Positions 1 to 7,804 of a DNA stretch of 39,874 nt are shown here, in pieces; position 1 is the first letter of the stretch, and every line of letters begins with the position of its first letter. A model generated the notes under the pieces. That model was given only the letters and a program-made list of their open reading frames with translations. It was not told the origin of the DNA and made no database searches. The stretch is from HGM04593 sp045660825 (GTDB taxonomy: Bacteria > Bacteroidota > Bacteroidia > Bacteroidales > Bacteroidaceae). The stretch spans positions 1 to 39,874 of the forward strand of contig JAZREN010000026.1 of NCBI GenBank assembly GCA_045660825.1, read 5' to 3'. The position numbers and the translations under genes were made by a program.

Positions 1-22
1 ATAAAATTTCCCCAAACGAACA

Positions 23-57
23 ATAGCTATTCCAATGTTTATCAAAGGAATAGCTAT
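23..57 (+). terminator. Hairpin terminator at left edge
   Basis: An 11-bp perfect stem (23-33 with 47-57) encloses a 13-nt loop and is followed by a short T-rich run on the plus strand. It probably ends a plus-strand gene left of the window. It could act in both directions. Confidence 0.5.
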
Positions 58-110
58 ATTTTTACAATTTATCTTGCTTCAGAGCGCAAATGAGATAAAA
101 GAAAATAAGA

Positions 111-139
111 GGGCGACCCTTTTTACTTTTGGGTCACCC
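111..139 (-). terminator. Terminator of the SusC/SusD operon
   Basis: A 9-bp stem (111-119 with 131-139) has one G-U wobble in the minus-strand RNA and a T-rich tract after it. It lies about 35 nt beyond the stop codon of the last operon gene. Confidence 0.65.
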
Positions 140-172
140 CCGTTGCATAGTATGATATATTATTTATATCAA

Positions 173-1999
173 TTAGTCAGCCAATGTAACTGTATGGAAT
201 GAGTTATCAATCTTCTTGAAACCACCAAAACTTGGCTTACTAGATTTAATCTCTGCATTAAACATTCTTGCCGCAGGAGCATTAGATTCTTCATCAGGAG
301 TTGCTGTTATATCAGCCAAGTCAAGTTTGAATGCACCATTCATATTACCATAACTATATGGTTTACCACCCATTGCAATCACAAGGCCCTGATTTGGGAA
401 AGTGATTACATTGTCTGCAAAAATACCACAAAGACCGGCTACCTTAGCATCCTCTTTTGTTGCACCATCCTCAGAGGTTGCCACTTCGTACCATGCATTA
501 GATGTAACGCTCATTGCACCTGCACCTAAATCAAGACCAATTTCAAAGAGACCCTCAATCCATACACCTTCTGGATCTGTTGCATCAATCTCAATATAAT
601 AATCTTTAGAAGTATCAGCACCAAAGAATGCAGCTGGATTCATAACTCTATACAAGCCTGGGATTTCCTTGTTTGCAAGCACTTCTACACGATAGCTATA
701 ATTAGCAGGCTCTTTCAAGAAACCGGCCATAATATCATCCGTGTACATTGCATAGCCAAGTGACTCCCATGGGTTGCTATCACCAGCCACCCAGAACTCA
801 AAGTCTGTTGAGAAAGCCTCAACCGGTTTCTTCTCCGCATCAAATGAGATTGCAAGAGCAGTGTAGTTACCACTTGCTGCGATGGGATAAGCATAATAAC
901 CGCTCTCTGTCAAAGTATCGCAAGGAACTGTACCCGCAAGCATACCCTGAATTGCAGAATTTGCATCCTCATCAGCGCTGATAACAGTCATAAGATACTG
1001 CGATACATCGGCACCCTTGGCAACATTGATTACGGCATTGTTGATGCCTGCGTTATCAACAAAGTTACCAACGTGATTTATTGTAAGGCTATAGTCATAC
1101 TGAGTAAAGCCATCGAGCTGCACAGTCTCCGCACCAAACATAAAGTAACCGCTCGCTGCAGAACCCAACCTTGCATCAACATAATAGATAAGGTTCAATG
1201 TAAAGAGACCTGTTTCTGCATCATAAGTACAAGGATAATCCTCGTAAGTCATCTCAATGGGGTTGCCATCATCATCCTTTATAACAAACGGATAGTTCAC
1301 AAGGTCTGTAACAAACACAGGGCCATAAGTTGCATTGGTCAAGAAAGCTTGTCCTGCTGGAACCTGACACATACCGGTTGCCTTGTTGTATTCAATAGTA
1401 ATATTACTCAAAGTACCAATTGCTGTAGTACCCAACAAGAACTGAGCTCTTGTTTCATCAAGCATATGCTCTCTGTACAAAACTGGGATTGGGTAAGAAC
1501 CACTTACATACAATGCAAAGTTATAAACACCGCTCATTTCCTCCCACTCACTCCAAGGTGCAGGAACACCTGCTTTGAAACTGTATGTAGCATCACCGTA
1601 AGGAGTTGTGTATTCGGGAGCAAGAGTCAATGAAACCGCAGCAAATTTATCATACTCAAACTCTACGCTATCCTTTACTGCAACTGTATATACAGCAGTC
1701 TGCATTGAATCGGCAAATTCTACAAACTCGGGGAATTCAAACCACGCCTGAGCAAGACTATCAGCTGTAACAGTCACCGGAACTAAAGCGTTTTTACCGG
1801 TAGCAATACGACTTACCAGGATTTCAAATGACTCTGCGTCCAATGCAATATCTACCTGAGCGCCATTGTTCTTTGAGAAGTACACCTGGTCATTGGTAGG
1901 AACATTAGCAGGAGTGTATTCCACCTGCTCTGTACATGCACTGAAACCCAGTGCAAGTACAGCAAGCGCCATAAAACTATTTTTGAATATTTTTTTCAT
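173..1999 (-). CDS. Surface lipoprotein, third gene of SusC/SusD locus
   Basis: This is a 608-aa lipoprotein with a lipobox ending at Cys22 (LALGFSAC). It starts 18 nt after the SusD-like stop and is the last gene before the operon terminator, the position where SusE/SusF-type glycan-binding lipoproteins usually sit. Residues of about 30-150 look like a beta-sandwich module (YFSKNNGAQVDI onward). Two later stretches resemble each other: each opens with a Pro-Trp and a Gly-x-Tyr segment and later has a Pro-x-LeuTyrArg segment (near residues 150-175 and 410-460). This suggests duplicated ligand-binding domains. The family is not recognised with certainty. A role in capturing the substrate of the adjacent transporter is inferred from position only; the substrate is unknown. 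Confidence 0.7.
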   Translation of the reverse strand: MKKIFKNSFMALAVLALGFSACTEQVEYTPANVPTNDQVYFSKNNGAQVDIALDAESFEILVSRIATGKNALVPVTVTADSLAQAWFEFPEFVEFADSMQTAVYTVAVKDSVEFEYDKFAAVSLTLAPEYTTPYGDATYSFKAGVPAPWSEWEEMSGVYNFALYVSGSYPIPVLYREHMLDETRAQFLLGTTAIGTLSNITIEYNKATGMCQVPAGQAFLTNATYGPVFVTDLVNYPFVIKDDDGNPIEMTYEDYPCTYDAETGLFTLNLIYYVDARLGSAASGYFMFGAETVQLDGFTQYDYSLTINHVGNFVDNAGINNAVINVAKGADVSQYLMTVISADEDANSAIQGMLAGTVPCDTLTESGYYAYPIAASGNYTALAISFDAEKKPVEAFSTDFEFWVAGDSNPWESLGYAMYTDDIMAGFLKEPANYSYRVEVLANKEIPGLYRVMNPAAFFGADTSKDYYIEIDATDPEGVWIEGLFEIGLDLGAGAMSVTSNAWYEVATSEDGATKEDAKVAGLCGIFADNVITFPNQGLVIAMGGKPYSYGNMNGAFKLDLADITATPDEESNAPAARMFNAEIKSSKPSFGGFKKIDNSFHTVTLAD

Positions 2000-2017
2000 A
2001 ATCGCTTTCTTATATGA

Positions 2018-3616
2018 TTATTTATACAAACCAGAAGGGTCGTCATTCTCAAATCCCTTCAAAGCTGCGTTGTTATTCTTCTCGGTGATAACGATACAGA
2101 AGTTCATCCAAGCAGGACGACCAATTGTATTGAAAGCACGCTTAGAATCCACATTTGTACCTTCGTAATTGCGAGTAACGTCCATATCCAAGCGTTTGTA
2201 GTCAAAGAATGAAACACCCTCACCCAAGAGTTCAACACGCTTCTGGAATACGATTTCGTCGATTGCATCAACACCTACGCCAAACACATACTTCTCATCG
2301 CGATAAGTTGTCATAAAGTCCTTCAACAACTCAGCACCGGTACCTGGAGCAATGTGCTCGGCAGCCTCTGCCTCAATGAAATACATTTCCTCGATACGCA
2401 TCAATGGGAATGATGTTGAAGAACCTACAGAATACTCCTGTGTATTACCCGCATTTGGACGGAATTTAACCATTGCATACTCTGGCAAGTTCGCAGCAAA
2501 CTCCTTATCAATAAACACCTCCTTGCCAACGAGCTCGCCGTCCTCAGGCGCCTTGTACATAAGCTTACGGAAATCGGTATCCTTAATACGGTGGTACATC
2601 ATTGCATCAATCATAGATGTTGCGCCGGCAGCGCTGTAACCATACTGTGCCTCAGGACACATCCATGAAGCCCAGTTGATGATACCGGTACTTACAACGT
2701 CATCCTCTTTCTGAGTTGTTGAAGCCCACATCCACTTGGCTGGATCATTGAAGCCCGATGTTGTGCTCAAACAATCCTCGCGTGTCATCACACCACCTGT
2801 ATTGTTGTCAATAGCAAGACGAGCATACTTCTTGGCATTCTCATAGTCGGCCAACCACATATAGAAACGAGCCTTCAAGCCATACACTACATCGAGGTGA
2901 GGAATAGACTTACTTGAAATCTTGTGTTTGCTAATGAGCGCCTCAGCTGCATCAAGGTCGGCAAGAATAAACTCAGCCATATCCTCACGTGTCGCACGTG
3001 GGTTATTGCGTGCTTCCAGCTCAGTTGTATTCTCTGTAATAATGGGGATAGTGAGACGATGAACATTATTGCCCGCAAGATTGATTGTATCAAGTTTTTC
3101 ATTAGGCAAGAACTCGAACATCTGCGCTGCATCAAGATATGCAAGTGCGCGGTAAGCATGCGCAACACCAATCATACCAAGTTCTGCCTCAGTAGAAACA
3201 GATGCTGTATCCACTGTTGTCAAGAAGCTGTTGGCAGTTTTGATGAACTTATAGTAGTAGTTCCAAATGAACTGTGCACGTGCTGTATTCTCGCCAATAC
3301 CGGTACATTGAGCCCAAGGTGAGAACCAATCGTAGCTACTTGCTACAACAGTCATATCGCCTGTCATAACGTCACGGATGTGCATAATAGCGCCATAACC
3401 CCAATCGTAGTGAGCTTCACTACCCTGAGTGTTGAAGTTATTCAAAAATGCCGGCATGGCCCACATAAGAGCCTCAGTACCTTTGGCACCGGCTTCCTGC
3501 ACCTGATTTTCCAATGCAGCACTTGTTGGGAATGTCTCGTCAAGGCAACTTGTCATTGAAAACATTGACGTTGCACAGAGAACACCCGCAAATAATTTTG
3601 TTATATTAAATTTCAT
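2018..3616 (-). CDS. RagB/SusD-family nutrient uptake lipoprotein
   Basis: This 532-aa protein has a signal sequence with a lipobox Cys at residue 24 (SMTSC), then helical TPR-like sequence typical of SusD proteins (for example AHAYRALAYLDAAQMFEF and the segment around ARFYMWLADYENAKKYA). Its C-terminal MRIEEMYFIEAEA segment is a family hallmark. SusD proteins form a lid over the SusC barrel and bind the incoming oligosaccharide or peptide at the cell surface. It lies 16 nt after the SusC gene. No CAZyme or peptidase gene adjoins it, so the ligand cannot be predicted. Confidence 0.93.
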   Translation of the reverse strand: MKFNITKLFAGVLCATSMFSMTSCLDETFPTSAALENQVQEAGAKGTEALMWAMPAFLNNFNTQGSEAHYDWGYGAIMHIRDVMTGDMTVVASSYDWFSPWAQCTGIGENTARAQFIWNYYYKFIKTANSFLTTVDTASVSTEAELGMIGVAHAYRALAYLDAAQMFEFLPNEKLDTINLAGNNVHRLTIPIITENTTELEARNNPRATREDMAEFILADLDAAEALISKHKISSKSIPHLDVVYGLKARFYMWLADYENAKKYARLAIDNNTGGVMTREDCLSTTSGFNDPAKWMWASTTQKEDDVVSTGIINWASWMCPEAQYGYSAAGATSMIDAMMYHRIKDTDFRKLMYKAPEDGELVGKEVFIDKEFAANLPEYAMVKFRPNAGNTQEYSVGSSTSFPLMRIEEMYFIEAEAAEHIAPGTGAELLKDFMTTYRDEKYVFGVGVDAIDEIVFQKRVELLGEGVSFFDYKRLDMDVTRNYEGTNVDSKRAFNTIGRPAWMNFCIVITEKNNNAALKGFENDDPSGLYK

Positions 3617-3632
3617 AATACTCTGTTTTAAA

Positions 3633-6600
3633 TTAGAATGTCAATGTAACACCGCCTGAGATTGTGCGGATTGGTGAGTAGTAAGATGCTGTTGAACCAC
3701 CGCTGATGCTCTGGCGTGGGTCGAGGCCCTGGCGCTGTGACCAGTACCAGATGTTGTCAGCAGCAGCATAGATGCGGAATTTCTCAATACCCATCTTCTT
3801 TGTAAATGTTCTTGGCAATGTGTAACCAATGTTGATATTCTGGAGGCTCAAGTATGAAGCGTCAGTCAAGAAGCGTGTTGAATTTGCCGCAGCGTACTCA
3901 TCATTATACTGGAAGCGTGGAATATTTGTCTTGTTTGTAGCAGTCCAAGAATTGTAGATATCAGCGTGGATGTTTGTACCACGAGATTCAGATGTAGGAG
4001 ATGCCATCATTGCAGCGTAGTCGCCATCATAAACCTGACCACCAATCTGGTAAGCGAAGTCAATTGAGAAGTCGAAACCACCCCATGTCAATGAAGTACC
4101 GAAACCACCGTATGCTTTAGGCAATGTTGTGCCACAGAGATAGTAGTCTGCATCTGAGTAGTTGGTAGTTTTCTGCTTGCCATCTTCCATAAGAGGTATC
4201 TTGTTACCCTTCTCATCGAGCTTCTCTACTGTTCTACCAGTTTCATCTGTTGTAGTCACCCAAAGTTTATTACCTTTTTCATCAACTTGCTGACGAGGAT
4301 TTCTCCACCATGTAGACTCACCATTCTCGTTAACACCTGCATAATCCTTCATGTGGAGTGTGTAGATAGGCTGACCCTCACCATAGAAGTAGCTACCGCT
4401 TGAGAAACCGTGAACACCATCAACCTCCATAGTCTTACGCTCCTCGGGGAGACGGGTAATCTTGTTCTTATAGCTTGTGAAATTCAAGTTGATATTCCAT
4501 TCAAAATTCTTTGTCTTCACAGGAGTAGCCTTCAAGTCAACCTCAACACCATTGTTGGCCATGTCACCAATGTTTGCATAGTAACCGGTGTAACCCAAAG
4601 AAGGTGAAACGGGGAAGAAGAAAAGCTGGTCTGATGTCATACGATAGAAGTAGTCAACAGTACCGCTCAAACGGCCACGGAACAACTCGAAGTCGATACC
4701 GGCATTGAAGTTGCCTTGTGTCTCCCAAGTGATATCCTTGTTACCCTTTGAAACGAACACAGCACCAGGATGACCGGCTGAGTTTACAATTTCATAATAG
4801 TTTGTATAGAGGTAGTTACCAATCTGGTCGTTACCCTGCTCACCATAAGAAGCCTTGAACTTCAACATGTTAACCCAACTTGCATTGAACCAGTTCTCGT
4901 TGGCGATGTCCCAAGCAAAAGATGCTGACCAGAAGTTACCCCAACGGTTATCCGGGTGGAAACGTGAAGAACCATCACGGCGATAAGAAGCCTGCAGATA
5001 ATATCTGTTATCGTAATCGTACATGATACGACCCAAGAAACCCTCGGTGTTGTAATCGTTCACATAAGAGTTGCTACCGCTCTCTGTGATTGCACCTGCA
5101 AGTTCTGAGTTAGAAGGATCGAACTGGTTACTGCGGCTTGCATAGAGATAGTAGTACTTGTTACGGAAATACTCGTGACCGGCCATTACATTGAAGTTGT
5201 TGCTACCGAATGACTGCTCCCATGTAAGGATCTGCTGGTGTGTTGTAGCAAAGTTACGTGAGTGGCTCTTGCTAACGATACCGTTAGAGCTTGCGTATGA
5301 ACCATAGTATGGGTTTGTTGTAGATGTACCACGACGCTCTGTCAAATCAACGCTGCTTGTCCAAAGGAACTTGAAGTTCTTGAGGAAAGTCACCTCGGCA
5401 AATGCATTTGCATTCAATGCGTTACCCTCTGAATTGTTTACATCAAGCAAGTTTGAAGAGTAAGGGTTACCACCGGGGAGGAATGGACGCTCAAGACCGG
5501 CATTCTCGCCATCACCATAGTCATAACGCTCCATGCCTCTCTCATCTTTAATGATGTTACCCTTGCCATCACGCAAGTAAAGAGGATAGATAGGAGCTAC
5601 CTGAGTAGCATAAGCAAAGATGTTACCAGATGAACCAGATGAACCGTCCTCGCCAAGTGAGTTTGCCTCAGAGTGAGTGTAGGCAGCATTAGCACCAACC
5701 TTCAACCAGTTCTTCACCTTGTAATCAGCCTTGATACGACCTGCCAAACGCTCATAATCAGAGTTTGCTGTGATACCCTCATTGTCGAGGTAGTTTACAG
5801 ATGCATAGAAAGAAGCCTTGTCGTTACCGGCAGAAACATTGAGGTTGTACTCCTGACGGAAGCTGTTCTTGTATGCCTCACCCATGTAGTCATCGGGAGT
5901 GAGGTAGAACTCCTGGCCATTGTATTCAACAACGTTACCAAGTGTTGCGTTAGGGTTCAACTTACCATTCTCACCAATCATATACTGACCTTCGGGAACT
6001 GAGAATACGTTATATGCCAAACCTGTAGTACCACTGATAAGGCCCTGGTTAGCTGCAACGTGAGCCTCGTACTCGCTCTTGCCGCCGCTCATATAATAGT
6101 TCTTCAATGCCTGGTAGTAAACCTCGTAGTACTGAGCTGGGTCTGTGATGTAGTTGTAATCGCGCTGTGCACGAGAGTTAGAACCCCACTTTGCATCAAA
6201 AGACACGCGAGCTGAACCGCTCTGACCCTTCTTTGTAGTAATCATGATGACACCGTTGGCACCACGTGCACCGTAAAGCGCGTTAGAAGCGGCATCCTTC
6301 AACACTGTCATTGACTCGATATCCTGCGTGCTGATACTGTTCATATCACCCTCATAAGGAACACCGTCGACAACAACCAAAGGAGCGTTACCGGCGTTGA
6401 TTGAGGTAATACCACGTACGCGGATAGTTGGACTTGTTGCACCAGGCTGACCTGATGCGTTTGTCAACTGCACACCGGCCATCTTACCTGTGAGGGCATT
6501 TGCAGCATTTGAGGTCTGGATCTTGCCAATCTCCTCAGACTTTACTACTGCTGCCGAACCGGTAAACGCCGACTTCTTTGCTGTACCGTAAGCAACAACC

Positions 6601-6920
6601 ACAACGTCGTCGAGAGTTACACCGTCTTCTACAAGCACAATCTTCATTGGCTTGTCGCGGAGAATCTTCACCTCCTGTGTTGTCATACCAACATATGATA
6701 CACGAAGAGTTGTAGCAGTTGCAGGCACATTTTCAATTGTAAAATTACCGTCCATATCTGTACCGGCACCTACAGAAGTACCGACTACGAATACAGAGGC
6801 TCCGAAAACAGGCTCTCCGTCCGCCTCCGAGTAAACTTTACCCGTGATGGTTGCGGTCTGAGCTGTTGCCATACCTATACCCATAAAGATAAAGGTCAAT
6901 AGAAATAGCACTCTTTTCAT
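3633..6920 (-). CDS. SusC/RagA-family TonB-linked outer membrane transporter
   Basis: This 1095-aa protein has a signal peptide (residues 1-20, ending TAQ) and an N-terminal carboxypeptidase-regulatory-like domain (about 24-92, ATITGKVYSEADGEPV). A TonB-box-like segment (LDDVVVVAYGT) and the plug domain follow, the plug carrying the family signatures LTGKMAGVQLTNASGQPG and ALYGARGANGVIMITTKKG. The beta-barrel ends with Phe (ISGGVTLTF). There is no STN domain, so sigma-factor trans-signalling through this protein is not expected. It should import an oligomer bound by the SusD partner using TonB energy. The gene leads the operon; no regulator gene lies beside it. Confidence 0.96.
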   Translation of the reverse strand: MKRVLFLLTFIFMGIGMATAQTATITGKVYSEADGEPVFGASVFVVGTSVGAGTDMDGNFTIENVPATATTLRVSYVGMTTQEVKILRDKPMKIVLVEDGVTLDDVVVVAYGTAKKSAFTGSAAVVKSEEIGKIQTSNAANALTGKMAGVQLTNASGQPGATSPTIRVRGITSINAGNAPLVVVDGVPYEGDMNSISTQDIESMTVLKDAASNALYGARGANGVIMITTKKGQSGSARVSFDAKWGSNSRAQRDYNYITDPAQYYEVYYQALKNYYMSGGKSEYEAHVAANQGLISGTTGLAYNVFSVPEGQYMIGENGKLNPNATLGNVVEYNGQEFYLTPDDYMGEAYKNSFRQEYNLNVSAGNDKASFYASVNYLDNEGITANSDYERLAGRIKADYKVKNWLKVGANAAYTHSEANSLGEDGSSGSSGNIFAYATQVAPIYPLYLRDGKGNIIKDERGMERYDYGDGENAGLERPFLPGGNPYSSNLLDVNNSEGNALNANAFAEVTFLKNFKFLWTSSVDLTERRGTSTTNPYYGSYASSNGIVSKSHSRNFATTHQQILTWEQSFGSNNFNVMAGHEYFRNKYYYLYASRSNQFDPSNSELAGAITESGSNSYVNDYNTEGFLGRIMYDYDNRYYLQASYRRDGSSRFHPDNRWGNFWSASFAWDIANENWFNASWVNMLKFKASYGEQGNDQIGNYLYTNYYEIVNSAGHPGAVFVSKGNKDITWETQGNFNAGIDFELFRGRLSGTVDYFYRMTSDQLFFFPVSPSLGYTGYYANIGDMANNGVEVDLKATPVKTKNFEWNINLNFTSYKNKITRLPEERKTMEVDGVHGFSSGSYFYGEGQPIYTLHMKDYAGVNENGESTWWRNPRQQVDEKGNKLWVTTTDETGRTVEKLDEKGNKIPLMEDGKQKTTNYSDADYYLCGTTLPKAYGGFGTSLTWGGFDFSIDFAYQIGGQVYDGDYAAMMASPTSESRGTNIHADIYNSWTATNKTNIPRFQYNDEYAAANSTRFLTDASYLSLQNINIGYTLPRTFTKKMGIEKFRIYAAADNIWYWSQRQGLDPRQSISGGSTASYYSPIRTISGGVTLTF

Positions 6921-7370
6921 AATAATGAATTTAAGTTAATAATAATAATGAAATTGTGTCTTTTTGTAAACTCCACTCCCCAACCAAAGGGAATGAATGG
7001 CGCGAATGTACAAATTTTTGCATAACCGTTAAAATAATTTAAGCACTTTTTTTCAACAAAAGTGTTATTTTTTTATCAAAACGGCAATTTTACCCACTTT
7101 TTGCTCATTGTTATTCATAATGTGCAATTAGTTTTCAGCAGCTTTTAAAAAGACTTTTTGCAGTTTTTACGCACCAAAAACAACCATATAATATTGATTA
7201 TCAGCAACATCTACCATCATTTAACACAGTAGCGTTTGTTTTTACAAAAAGTTAGTCAAATTGTACAAAATGCACGCAATGGGATAGTTTTAAAATGATT
7301 TTAGTTTTTAACATTTTTAAACAAGCATAGAAATGCACGATTTATATATTATATATGTACGCGCGTAGCA
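6921..7370. other. AT-rich upstream region of the SusC gene
   Basis: No gene is seen here. The region is very AT-rich with many A and T runs, and it must hold the SusC promoter. The best match to the TAnnTTTG element on the minus strand is one base off (7013-7020 region), with no convincing upstream partner, so no promoter is called. Confidence 0.4.
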
Positions 7371-7380
7371 GGAATGGGGA

Positions 7381-7658
7381 ATGCCGATAGGCATCGACAA
7401 CGTCAACAGCAGTTAGTCACACGTAGCATCGCTGAAGGTGATGCCGTGTGGGATGCGAATAAGTTGACGTTGTCAAAACGGAAAGGTGAAAACGGAAAAA
7501 CGGAAAGCTTGTGCAAACGAGTGGGTGGGAGCTTGCTCACACACGCAAAGACAACGCGGGCGAGCGTTGTTTGCGACGACTGAACCTTTAGGTTTACAAA
7601 GGAGTGCGACAAGGTCGCCTCAAAGCAGGTTCAAGCGCACAAAGTGCGGTTAAAGCGG
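7381..7658. repeat. Array of short hairpins in intergenic DNA
   Basis: Successive perfect or near-perfect stems are: 7381-7385/7390-7394; 7396-7407/7463-7474 (12 bp) with 7418-7423/7445-7450 and 7426-7430/7440-7444 nested inside; 7551-7557/7564-7570; 7606-7610/7614-7618 (loop AAG); and 7636-7640/7644-7648 (loop AAA). Open reading frames across it lack signal peptides or recognisable motifs. It resembles decayed or RNA-level structured intergenic repeat DNA; its function is unknown. Confidence 0.6.
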
Positions 7659-7675
7659 GAAAGCTGCGAGTAAGC

Positions 7676-7741
7676 GAGCAAAGCGAAGACGTGTTGTTGA
7701 GGGTATGCCCGAAAAATCTCTGTTCTGCGCTCAGTATGACA
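7676..7741. repeat. Intergenic repeat copy 1 (49-bp exact match to 13931-13979)
   Basis: Bases 7676-7724 are identical to 13931-13979. This copy ends with TCAGTATGACA (7731-7741), the same type of terminal motif that closes the second copy. The opposite terminal motif is not recognisable here, so this copy looks truncated or merged with the hairpin array on its left. Confidence 0.8.
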
Positions 7742-7804
7742 GGGGGCGCCGGGGTCAACTGCTATATTATTGCTTTTCTGTTTTCACTTTTCACCTTTCA
7801 GTTT

